Assembly (NCBI GenBank): GCA_004352715.1
Contig: SCFE01000096.1
Location: 473,909 to 537,908 of the forward strand
Length of the DNA: 64,000 nucleotides
Direction: 5' to 3'
Origin: Hofstenia miamia
Lineage: Eukaryota > Xenacoelomorpha > Acoela
Shown here: in pieces, positions 23,801-33,822 of the stretch
Position numbering within the stretch: the first letter of the stretch is position 1
Layout of the letters: every line of letters begins with the position of its first letter
Position numbers and translations under genes: made by a program
The notes under the pieces: model-generated
Told to the model about the DNA's origin: nothing
Databases searched by the model: none
What the model saw: the letters and a program-made list of their open reading frames with translations, nothing else

Positions 23801-24949
23801 CAGAATCAAATTGCTGTACACATCAAATGTATCACTTCAAAAATGATAATAAGACTGGAGACAGCACAGAATTTGATGAAGAATGGTTTAACAAACACAT
23901 TCTGGGAAAATATTAAGAAAGCTAAGAATAACTATCCAGCAACATTTGGAATGGCAACAACTGTGGAAATGAAAGGCACATATAAAGTGATAGAGGAAAA
24001 AACGATGACTACACTTTTAAAGTGCACACCACCACCAACAATTTCTATACTGATGCTATTACCAAAATGGAGGCTTAAAGATAAAAAGGCTGCTAAAGCA
24101 ATGTGGCATGAGGAAAATACCTATGTTAATAATCAACAAGCAGCAGAGAAAACCATTAATGATGAGAGATACAAAAAGTATAAAGAAATTCTACTGAAGA
24201 ACAACAATAAAGAAAGAATTTTCATAGAAGGGCAAGTTACACCATATGATTTGTACTGTGAAGGAGAGCCAATATACAGGCAAATACAAAAAGTTTGAAA
24301 GGAGATTGAAAAACAAACAACACAGACAGTGATATTGTTTTCAGGAATAAATGGTATTGTGTGGGGAGAATTATGGAGCTCATGATACAGATACTACAAT
24401 GTAATGCAACATGTTGAAATTATCACTATGATAAGATTGGGGAAGAATGAGCCAGAAGAAATCACTGAAGATGAAGTATTGGAAAATATAAGTGCATTTT
24501 ATGATGAAGCATCAATATCCAAGTCACTTAGATTGACATATGAGTTCTTTTACCTGAACACAGAAATCCACCCTGATTAAGCACACACTAGCAGAATTGA
24601 TGTGATAATGACATTGATGATAGCTATAAAAGGATTGTGTTTATATCAAAAGTATTATGAAAAATTCAATGAAAAACTTAATGAGTTAAGAAGTATGTGC
24701 ACAATATCAAAGTTCTTAAAGAATCCTTTGTTTCTCAGACACAAGAAAATGCTCACTACTGAAAAAGATGTACTGAAAATTACCAAAGAGGAACAATATG
24801 AGAAAGTCAGTTGGGAAATGACAGAAGCCAAGGCATTATTAAGAAGGCAGCAGAGATAGTATGTGGGGAAAGAGTGGTCATCCTTAATTAGCTATGCTGG
24901 ATTGGGAGTGTGGCATAATCCATCAAATAACCATGTGTGGTCAAAGTAA
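20388..24949 (+). pseudogene. Extra long coding region after integrase (ORF3), element 1
   Basis: With the nested solo LTR and its target duplication (22395-23302) left out, one frame runs from about 20360 to TAA 24947-24949, roughly 1,200 codons with no detectable frameshift. It has about a dozen in-frame stops (20793, 21174, 21885, 22050, 23354, 23426, 23561, 23624, 24296, 24383, 24578, 24857; most are TGA). It is Lys/Glu-rich, with no signal peptide and no convincing membrane span, so it is not an ordinary env. Conserved blocks shared with 29149-30837 and 50672-54646 include IHPYF (21030), a WILAIALT segment (21980), LPLSP (22145), TKKYMWG (22300), CITSK (23830), PKWR (24065) and MTLMIAIKG (24610). 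I recognise no known domain. Conservation argues for a functional product; its role is unknown. Confidence 0.7.
22395..23298 (+). mobile_element. Solo LTR with AGAA target duplication, nested in ORF3
   Basis: It starts TGTAGAGTCACTCGG and ends CACGATTCTACA. Both sides carry AGAA (22391-22394 and 23299-23302), a 4-bp target duplication typical of Ty3/gypsy integration. Related LTRs lie at 49716-50671 and 56766-57709. Removing it rejoins ORF3 in frame, which confirms the boundaries. No internal region remains, so it arose by LTR-LTR recombination. Confidence 0.9.
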
Positions 24950-25973
24950 GAATAAAGATGTATGTAACTAAGACTAAAATGTAATAATGATTAAAATGTA
25001 AACACATGGTTATGATTGATTATTTGATTTGTAAATTGTTTTATGCAGTTTGATATTTAAATTTTGCTCAACAGTATTTGGCAAAAACAAAGATGGCCAA
25101 ACAGCATACTCTAATTAACACTGATGTTGTGTAATTAAAAGCAGAACTAAAATATGAGGGAAAATTGTAAACAAGAATCAATCAAACAGGTACTAGTTGA
25201 GTATTTGATTATTTACTAAAAAGTGCTATAAATATGTTATGATTGTTAAGATGGTTGATGAATGAATTTAGTTTGGATTTACTTCTTCTCTTGTCAGGAT
25301 ATTTAATAGTTTATGGAAAGCTAAACATTTAAGCACTAGAGGTAATTGTACAGTGGTTCCCACATACATTTAAAGGAATGCTGGAGCAGCCTCACAAACA
25401 GCTATTCAACAGTGGTGAGGGTGATAGCTGTAGTTTTCTCAAAGTGCTTTTAGGTTACAACTAGGTATAGGGATTTTTCTCTGTTATAGCTTTCCTATTA
25501 CTTGTTGCTTGCCAGTTATTATGATTCTATTTACTTTGCTCTACATGTTTGTTATTCCATTATTGAATCCAAGTTGTTTATAGTTTTATATCATAGTTAG
25601 TAATTCAGTATTGAATTTAATTAGCTCATGGTATTACATCATTGTTATTATTACTTTGGTATTGAATTTAAGTTGCTCATGGTTTTATATCATAGACCTT
25701 TGACTGACTTATGCATTCACTTTCTTGCAGACAGCATTGATTGTTTACATGTACAAAGGGCTAGCATGTATTACTATATTTGTAGTGCTATTATATGTAA
25801 GGATTGATAACAAGCTAAAGCATTGTGGTTGTGGTATTTGATTATCTTTACATAGTCATTCACAAATCCACAATCACTGAGTTTCCTATTTACACACTGA
25901 TCCTGTTAATGGTTTCCCCTGCAAAGTTCAAGTGCCAGCTGTAGTTGTGGCTGAGCAATATGTCTCTGGAATC
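24950..25973 (+). mobile_element. Probable 3' LTR of gypsy element 1
   Basis: It follows the end of ORF3 directly. Part of it (24960-25240) recurs inverted at 45545-46012, and its later part (25340-25510) resembles the R-U5 portion of the other LTRs here (GGxATTTTTCTCTGTTATAGC). The left edge is not clear and the right edge is guessed from GGAATCACA at 25973. From 25974 to 26179 I see nothing further. Confidence 0.45.
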
Positions 25974-26179
25974 ACATGGCACCAATCAGGTCTTGCCCCT
26001 GTCTTCCATTTACCACTCTCTATCTAAATGAGTTGTTGTTAGTTAAGCATCTAGATAAGCTAATGTTTATTAATATAAGTTAATTGAACAAACACTCAAA
26101 CAAAAGAAGAGAATTAGGAGCTTGTCCAACTTAATTGTCATATGCACTATGAATGGGCAAGATTCTACATTAAGAATTA

Positions 26180-26690
26180 AATAAATACCCCATATATGAC
26201 TTTTCCATGTTTGTAGACTTACATTTTTTCCAATGTTTTTTTCAGGTTTCTGACTTACATTCCTTTTCCAATGTTTTTCACTTTTGTGACTTATTTTTAC
26301 ACATTTATAGATTTTTACATTGGTTTTCCACTTTATACATTTTTCCTTTTGCTGATTTGCTTTGTCCTTTCAAAAAAAATTTTTCCTTTTGATGATTTGT
26401 TTTGTCCTTTTTAAAAAATATTTTCCTTTTGGTGATTTGTTTTGTCCTTTCAAAAAAAATATTTTCCTTTTGATGATTTGTTTTGTCCTTTTGAAAAAAA
26501 ATATTTTCCTTTTGATGATTTGTTTTGTCCTTTTGAAAAAAATATTTTCCTTTTGGTGATTTGTTTTGTCCTTTCAAAAAAAATATTTTCCTTTTGATGA
26601 TTTGTTTTGTCCTTTCAAAAAAAATATTTTCCTTTTGGTGATTTGTTTTGTCCTTTTGAAAAAAATATTTTCCTTTTGGTGTTTAATACA
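26180..26690 (+). repeat. Long terminal repeat region with about eight 41-44 bp minisatellite units
   Basis: From 26340 the unit TTTTCCTTTTGATGATTTG plus TTTTGTCCTTTCAAAAAAAA repeats about eight times. The part before it (26180-26400) matches 43285-43545 in reverse. A long repeat with an internal minisatellite, present in opposite orientation at the other end of a related unit, is what a terminal inverted repeat of a large DNA transposon looks like. Open frames through the array are repeat artefacts. Confidence 0.7.
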
Positions 26691-27700
26691 TCTGAAATGT
26701 TTCCCTTTGTTATGGTTTCACTAGTATATGTTTTAACACAATTGACAAATATTCATTTTGCATATTGTTTAGACTTTGCATACACCTCAAATTTACATTT
26801 CTAAATGTATAGATCTTGAAATTATATTCTAAAAAATTGCTAATAATCAAAATATGTGAAAGAAAAATTTGTAATGTTTTAAGTTTTGTTTTTGGATTTA
26901 TTTTCTCTATGAAGCTTTCAGAATGATGTGTCATTAGAAGCAATTCCCTTTAATAAAATATATTTTCATCAAGTCTAATACAAATTTTTGTTAGCAAAGA
27001 TATTAAATGTGTGAAATTTGTATATTATTTTGTAATCATATGAAACAAAGCTAGTAATATTAACTTTTTAAAATGCAAAAATAACTTACATTATTGAATG
27101 AATTCAACCGTCACCACTTGAATCGTTGTGAAAACTGAATAATGTGTTAAAATGAAGATATCTTTTCGTCATAGACATTTAACAAAATCCAAATTTTATG
27201 ACAGTTTTAGTATAAACTTTAAAAAACGAGAAAGAAAAACATACATACACTTAAATTTGATAATTTCTAGTTGTATATTCAGAGTTTTTTGTATTTCAAA
27301 GTGTTAATAGTTTATGTTTTTATGTGTTTTATTTAATATCACACATAAATACCCATCTTAAGGCATTCTACAAATTACATTANTTTGTAATCACATGAAA
27401 CAAAGCTAGTAATATTAACTTTTTAAAATGCAAAAATAACTTACATTATTGAATGAATTCAACCGTCACCACTTGAATCGTTGTGAAAACTGAATAATGT
27501 GTTAAAATGAAGATATCTTTTCGTCACAGACATTTAACAAAATCCAAATTTTATGACAGTTTTAGTATAAAATTTAAAAAACGAGAAAGAAAAACGTACA
27601 TACACTTAAATTCGATAATTTCTAGTTGTATATTCAGAGTTTTTTCTATTTTGAAGCGTTAATGGTTTTGTTTTTATGAAATTTAATATTAGTGCTATTT
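26691..27700. repeat. Transposon subterminal region, copy also at 42391-43130
   Basis: Sequence from 26680 to 27380 is almost identical to 42400-43110 in the same orientation. A single N at 27383 separates it from a second, slightly different copy of its last 300 bases (27384-27690), probably an unmerged overlap in the assembly. No gene is seen. Confidence 0.75.
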
Positions 27701-27837
27701 TTCAGTGTACATAACAAGTTCATTAACAAAAAATATATAGATAAAATACTTACTTGTTTTTTATGATATTTTATCTAAAAAATTCAGTGTACAGCCTTTG
27801 CAAAATAAAAATCTAGTCATGTGTTTTCTGCTTTTAA

Positions 27838-28148
27838 AAAAATTTAAGTACTGGCGCAATGCTAAACGAATTTGGATTGATCGTGGAAGTGAATTCAGAG
27901 GTGAATTTTTCAATTTTTGTAAACGAAATAAAATTATATTGTATAGTACAAATTCAAACATGAAGGCTGTATGCGCAGAAAGAGCTATACGGAGTCTAAA
28001 GGAAATTGTATTTAAATATCTATGATTTACCAACAACTTTAAATATGTAGACAAGCTACAACAATTAGTTAATGTATTGAATTCCCGTGTAAATCGTACA
28101 ATTGGAATGACTCCAAATTCTGTAAGAAAAAAACACGTACCATATTTG
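27838..28148 (+). pseudogene. Integrase fragment of the cellular/Polinton type
   Basis: One frame reads IWIDRGSEFRGEFFNFCKR, then AERAIRSLKEIVFKYL, a TGA, then NVLNSRVNRTIGMTPNSV, and runs into the gap. The DRGSEF aspartate, the AER glutamate and the NRTIGMTPNSV segment are typical of the DDE integrases of Polinton/Maverick elements and their host-derived relatives. The first catalytic aspartate and the zinc domain are missing upstream. Its position about 1 kb inside a long terminal repeat fits such an element. Truncated and stopped, so not functional as seen. Confidence 0.65.
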
Positions 28149-29148
28149 NNNNNNNNNNNNNNNNNNNNNNNNNNNNNNNNNNNNNNNNNNNNNNNNNNNN
28201 NNNNNNNNNNNNNNNNNNNNNNNNNNNNNNNNNNNNNNNNNNNNNNNNNNNNNNNNNNNNNNNNNNNNNNNNNNNNNNNNNNNNNNNNNNNNNNNNNNNN
28301 NNNNNNNNNNNNNNNNNNNNNNNNNNNNNNNNNNNNNNNNNNNNNNNNNNNNNNNNNNNNNNNNNNNNNNNNNNNNNNNNNNNNNNNNNNNNNNNNNNNN
28401 NNNNNNNNNNNNNNNNNNNNNNNNNNNNNNNNNNNNNNNNNNNNNNNNNNNNNNNNNNNNNNNNNNNNNNNNNNNNNNNNNNNNNNNNNNNNNNNNNNNN
28501 NNNNNNNNNNNNNNNNNNNNNNNNNNNNNNNNNNNNNNNNNNNNNNNNNNNNNNNNNNNNNNNNNNNNNNNNNNNNNNNNNNNNNNNNNNNNNNNNNNNN
28601 NNNNNNNNNNNNNNNNNNNNNNNNNNNNNNNNNNNNNNNNNNNNNNNNNNNNNNNNNNNNNNNNNNNNNNNNNNNNNNNNNNNNNNNNNNNNNNNNNNNN
28701 NNNNNNNNNNNNNNNNNNNNNNNNNNNNNNNNNNNNNNNNNNNNNNNNNNNNNNNNNNNNNNNNNNNNNNNNNNNNNNNNNNNNNNNNNNNNNNNNNNNN
28801 NNNNNNNNNNNNNNNNNNNNNNNNNNNNNNNNNNNNNNNNNNNNNNNNNNNNNNNNNNNNNNNNNNNNNNNNNNNNNNNNNNNNNNNNNNNNNNNNNNNN
28901 NNNNNNNNNNNNNNNNNNNNNNNNNNNNNNNNNNNNNNNNNNNNNNNNNNNNNNNNNNNNNNNNNNNNNNNNNNNNNNNNNNNNNNNNNNNNNNNNNNNN
29001 NNNNNNNNNNNNNNNNNNNNNNNNNNNNNNNNNNNNNNNNNNNNNNNNNNNNNNNNNNNNNNNNNNNNNNNNNNNNNNNNNNNNNNNNNNNNNNNNNNNN
29101 NNNNNNNNNNNNNNNNNNNNNNNNNNNNNNNNNNNNNNNNNNNNNNNN
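28149..29148. other. Assembly gap (1000 N)
   Basis: Unknown-size gap separating the integrase fragment from the 3' end of gypsy element 2. Confidence 0.95.
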
Positions 29149-30837
29149 GGTGGGACCTGACACAATGCGTTGAGTAGCTATTATCATTTCCATTGCTAAA
29201 TCACCTTCCCATTGTTCTACTTCTGCGTACTGAGGTTCTCGAGATAACTGCATTAAAACCTCCCTCTGGGTAACCACCTCGTCTTTAAGTTTGAAATAAT
29301 GGAGAGTCGGTAGTCTATCGCTAATGGGACAATTTCTTCGTAGGTTATTTAAGCGACGAGTGAACGTGTCATGGAATCTTTCGTACAGGCGAAATCCTTT
29401 CATAGCGATCATTAGAGTCATTAATGCATCAGTGTCCAAAGTGTGAGCATCCTCAGATCGAATTTGGGTATCCGGATAAAAATGTTCAAATACATTCCGC
29501 AACGACCCCATACGGGTTGCGTGATCCATAAATAGGGAGCAAAACTCTTGCACCTGGCTTAACGTCATCTCCTCAGGATCTGAAACTTCAGCATGGAGCA
29601 TAGTGATTATCTCAATGCGCTTTGTTATGTCATAATATCTGGTGATCGTTTCAATGTTGTTAATCCACATTAGGTCCCCAGCTGATTGGAATAGAATCAA
29701 CACTTGAGGTTCAGTTGTTCGTATCAAGTTGTGAATCTTTGTCAATTGCTCACTAACGGCGGCTCCCTTGTTGAAGACATCGCAAATTGTTAGTTTTCCA
29801 TCTACAAATACCCTTTCTCTGTTGTCTCTGGCTAATAGCTTGCCCCGTGCCGACTTATACTCTTCGGATCTCACCATTTCATTTGCCTCTGCAGCGGTGC
29901 TCACATAATTTATCTTGTCGGGAATGTGGGCTGAAATCTTTCTCTTGTTCTTTTTTACTCGCCATTTGGGTTGAATTAAAGGAGTCTCCACGCAGGGGGT
30001 GGTATACAGAGCAAATTTTCCTTTCGAATGTTGTTCTCCAAATCTTCAAACCCACACTTGGTTTTTAAACTTGCGGTGCCAATCATTACTGGGTAGTTTA
30101 TTTGTGCATTCTTGATAGTGTCCCAAAATCGAGTTCTTAAACCAGACTTGCGCAATTCCTCGATTTGTTTAGTTGAAATCTTCAATCGAGCAGTAGTGCA
30201 TTCTACGTCCAAAGCTACTTGTCGTCCTGGAGATTGAAGAATGACCAACTCCTCTCTCGAAAACATCTCAGTCATGCACCATTTCATGATACCAAGCACA
30301 TCCTTTTCGGTATTCTCCACTATAACTCGCTCCTGGATTGACAACCCTGCATCGAACTGGGAGGGATCGTGTTCCACCATCAGGATCCGCTCATTCTCAG
30401 TAATGAACCATTTAGGCGTCGGTCGTGGAGATCCACCAAATTTCTCTAAGTTCACTTTTTCAATTAGATCTCTTATCTGTGGTGATAGTTGCACTGCTGA
30501 TGTGGCCAGCAACTCCTCTTCTCTATAGAATTGCTCTGGAGTCTTCATGACCTGTTCGAATATGGTAATGGGGATTATTCTTCCTTCTTTCTTTACCTGT
30601 CTTGCAGACTCTGCAAATTTTCCGTAACCGCACTCTGGGTACGAGATTCAATGTCCATCAAAAAACTGTTCATTCTTTTCGACTACTTCTCTAGTTCTTA
30701 TTAGATCCAAAAATGCTGTTGTGGAGGCAATCTTTCGTGCAATTAATCTTTTGGTGCTTAGAGGGGCATTCTCAGAAGAAAAAATGGCAAACTTGGTTTC
30801 GGCTGTGGCGCCCCAAATATACTTTTTTATGGTTTCA
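29149..30837 (-). pseudogene. Extra coding region (ORF3), element 2, C-terminal part
   Basis: Minus-strand coding matches element 1's extra region over its last 600 or so codons: TIKKYIWGAT (30820), LALDVECT-like ALDVECTTARLKIS (30190), RTRFWDTIKNAQINYP (30120), QPKWRVKKNK (29970), TRYYDITKRIEIITMLH (29620) and MTLMIAMKGFRLYERF (29410). Breaks are a TGA at 30648 and one frame change near 29990, next to a run of five G. Upstream it is in the same frame as integrase across the N run, so it appears to be the C-terminal extension of Pol rather than a separate gene. No known domain, signal peptide or membrane segment is seen. This copy is the best preserved in the window. Confidence 0.7.
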
Positions 30838-31479
30838 NNNNNNNNNNNNNNNNNNNNNNNNNNNNNNNNNNNNNNNNNNNNNNNNNNNNNNNNNNNNNNN
30901 NNNNNNNNNNNNNNNNNNNNNNNNNNNNNNNNNNNNNNNNNNNNNNNNNNNNNNNNNNNNNNNNNNNNNNNNNNNNNNNNNNNNNNNNNNNNNNNNNNNN
31001 NNNNNNNNNNNNNNNNNNNNNNNNNNNNNNNNNNNNNNNNNNNNNNNNNNNNNNNNNNNNNNNNNNNNNNNNNNNNNNNNNNNNNNNNNNNNNNNNNNNN
31101 NNNNNNNNNNNNNNNNNNNNNNNNNNNNNNNNNNNNNNNNNNNNNNNNNNNNNNNNNNNNNNNNNNNNNNNNNNNNNNNNNNNNNNNNNNNNNNNNNNNN
31201 NNNNNNNNNNNNNNNNNNNNNNNNNNNNNNNNNNNNNNNNNNNNNNNNNNNNNNNNNNNNNNNNNNNNNNNNNNNNNNNNNNNNNNNNNNNNNNNNNNNN
31301 NNNNNNNNNNNNNNNNNNNNNNNNNNNNNNNNNNNNNNNNNNNNNNNNNNNNNNNNNNNNNNNNNNNNNNNNNNNNNNNNNNNNNNNNNNNNNNNNNNNN
31401 NNNNNNNNNNNNNNNNNNNNNNNNNNNNNNNNNNNNNNNNNNNNNNNNNNNNNNNNNNNNNNNNNNNNNNNNNNNNNNN
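30838..31479. other. Assembly gap (642 N) inside element 2
   Basis: Not the 1000-N placeholder, so probably an estimated size. Its length is a multiple of three and the flanking frames agree. The peptide-repeat region and first part of ORF3 should lie here. Confidence 0.9.
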
Positions 31480-33821
31480 GGCAAAACTCGTGAATTACTA
31501 AGATCAATTGTTTCAGGTTCAAAATCAATGTCAGATAAACTTTCCTCAGAAAATTCTGTCAAGTTATCATATGTGGTGTATTCATCAACACCGTTATCAA
31601 TTAAAGTGTACTCATTGTTATCATCAATTATGACGTTGTCAATATCCCTAATTGCTCGTTTTAATCTTTGGAAATGCACAGTTCTCCCGTTACTAAGTGT
31701 GTATGTGTTATGATCGAGCACTTTCTCTATTGTAAAGGGGCCTTGCCAGTTATTGGCTAATTTTCTAACCTGGTTATGATCAGTTGTAACTCGTGGTAGA
31801 TATGGGAATACTTTATCCCCATGGCGATGAGGTTCGCCATATAATTTTTTGTTAAAAGTTCTCTTCTGTCTGGTACAAGACTGGTTCGTATTATGGATAA
31901 TGGTTAAGTGAATTTCCTGCATGTCGCGTAACAGTTGATTTACATATCAGTCTAAAGTAATTTCAGAGAAGTTCGTATACATCATGGATAATGACGTCAG
32001 AGCTTCATGTCCAAACATGGCTCTAAAAGGCGTTACTCCAGTAGTTGAGTGAACGGATGTGTTGTAAAAAAATTCAATGCTCTCTATTACTCGACGCCAA
32101 TTTTTTCCAGAGGCTCGCAATACCGCGACTCTAATTAGTTTTATTAATGTTCAATTTAGTCGCTCCACAAACCCATTTGCCTGGGGGTGATAAGTGGTAG
32201 TAAAATCATGTATTATTTCCAATTCAGTCATCAGAGTTTTCATTAGATTACTTTTGAATTGCGGACCACGATCCAACACTAAACGAGACATAGGACCAAA
32301 CTTTAATATCCATTCTTTTATTACCTTTTCGGCTACCTTCTCAGCAGGTGTGCTGTCCATGGGAATGATACGTGCATACTTAGTAAAATGATCAACGAGT
32401 ACTAAAAGGTATTGAAACCCCTCACTGTCACAAGATAGTTGCTCTAAATCCATATGGACAACTTCATTCGGGCTTGATGCAGCGCGGCACTCCAATTCGC
32501 CACGTTGTTCAGGAAAGTGAGCAGCATTATTTAGTAAACACGTTTTGCATTTATCAATAACATCTTGAACAGTTGCTCTAATGCTGATAGTGACATAGCA
32601 GGAATTAAAAGTTTTTTCGGTCTGAATGATGCCGAGGTGACCTTTCTCGTGAACTCTCCTCACCAGATCCCTTTTAAAATACTCCGGTATAGCAAGACGA
32701 TTATTCCGGCTTTTTACATATAATAGACCCTTCTCTGTGGTTGTCCAATTATATCTGTTGTAGTATCTTATCGCAGTAGGAGAAAGCGGAAAGAATGGGT
32801 CCTTCATTCTTTTCATAATGTCGGATAGGACCAGATCGTTTTGTTGGTGTTTGATAATTTCCTCTTCAGAGATTTCCTCACGAATTAGTATTGGTAGAAT
32901 TTCCTTCCCATTTCTATCAGCATTTATCTCAGGAATTAGTTCATACTCAGTGTGGGGGATGAATGCGAACGGTATCTTTTCCCCTGCTGGCTTTTTGAGA
33001 TCTCGTTCATAGCTTGGCAACGCAGTCCAATAGTCGGCGTTGAGATGCAAACGACCGGGCCGATGTTGAATGGAAAAGGAGAAATCGTTGAGGTACTCTA
33101 TCCACCTGGCTACTATATTAGACCGATCTCCTGAAAACTTCTTTAGCCAGGCCAGTGCGCTGTTGTTGGTGTGCACTTTGAATCTTCTACCTAAGATGAA
33201 GTACCGAAATTTTTTCAGCGATTCCACTAAAGCCAGCATTTCGCATTTGGTTGCTCCGTAGTTTTTCTCTGCAGCTCTTAATTTTCGGCTGAAATATTGA
33301 ACTGGACTTTCGACTCCATTGATTTCTTGACTCAACACACCACTGATAGCTACCACACTGGCGTCACAATCCACAATGAATTCTTGTGTATAATCAGGGG
33401 TGTTTAACGATGGTATTTTCTGTAGTTCAGACTTGATTCCGTCTAACGCTTCCTGCTCAGTCCAGGTCCATTTGAAATCATGGGATTTTTTAAGCAACTG
33501 AGTTATTGATTTGGTCTTTTCAGCTAGATCGGGAATGAACATACCGTAATAGTTCAAGAATCCCATTAATCGCTGTACGTCTTTCCTACTTCGGGGTGTT
33601 TCGATTCGCTCCAGGAACTGCTTGGCATTAGTTTTAATTGATATTTTTCCGTGTTCGATCACCCTTCCTAAGAAGGTGACTTTGATCTGGGCTAAAGAGC
33701 ATTTATTTCCGTTAACTTTGAGACTAGCGTTCTGTAATAATTCCAGAGTTCTGTGTAACTTCTTCAGATGTTTGTCAAAGGTGTCACTCACTACTAAGAT
33801 ATCATCGATGTATGCAGAAAT
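31480..33821 (-). pseudogene. Ty3/gypsy Pol, element 2, piece i (RT end, RNase H, integrase)
   Basis: From right to left: RT from YIDDIL (33805), LLKKSHDFKWTWT thumb, RNase H with VDCDAS, EMLALVES and HTNNSALAW, where element 1 has TDNS, so one RNase H acidic residue is lost. Integrase follows with HEKGHLG...C-x2-C, MDLEQL, LDRGPQF and YHPQANGFVERLN. A TGA follows at 32151, then 31922-31499 carries the GPY/F module (NNWQGPFTIEKV) and an acidic tail (EFSEESLSDIDFEPE). Stops at 32151 and about 31938 are both TGA in one unchanged frame. Nearly complete but inactive as shown. Confidence 0.85.
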
Positions 33822-33822
33822 N

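Larger units (their letters stand above)
17425..25973 (+). mobile_element. Ty3/gypsy element 1, old, 5'-truncated, with long extra coding region
   Basis: The element lacks 5' LTR, gag and protease and begins within Pol at the linker before RT. The order is RT, RNase H, integrase, an acidic linker, a peptide-repeat region, a long extra region to 24949, and a probable 3' LTR. CpG is scarce and many stops are TGA, consistent with long decay of methylated DNA. A solo LTR of another family (22395-23298) is nested in it. Right end is approximate. Confidence 0.75.

Noticed and set aside
17425-24949. TGA as a reassigned sense codon in element 1
   Set aside because: TAA and TAG also interrupt the same frames, the host RPRD2-like exons give no support for it, and the TGAs fit CGA decay.
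20388-24949. Envelope gene
   Set aside because: No signal peptide, no furin-like site, no fusion peptide or transmembrane anchor is visible; hydrophobic stretches are short.
26305-26577. Open frame with a repeated KDKTNHQKENIFF-like peptide
   Set aside because: It is a translation of the 41-44 bp minisatellite; several frames are open and there is no start context or relative.
26340-26680. Regular repeats as a CRISPR array
   Set aside because: Units are contiguous with no unique spacers, the context is an animal genome, and there are no cas genes.
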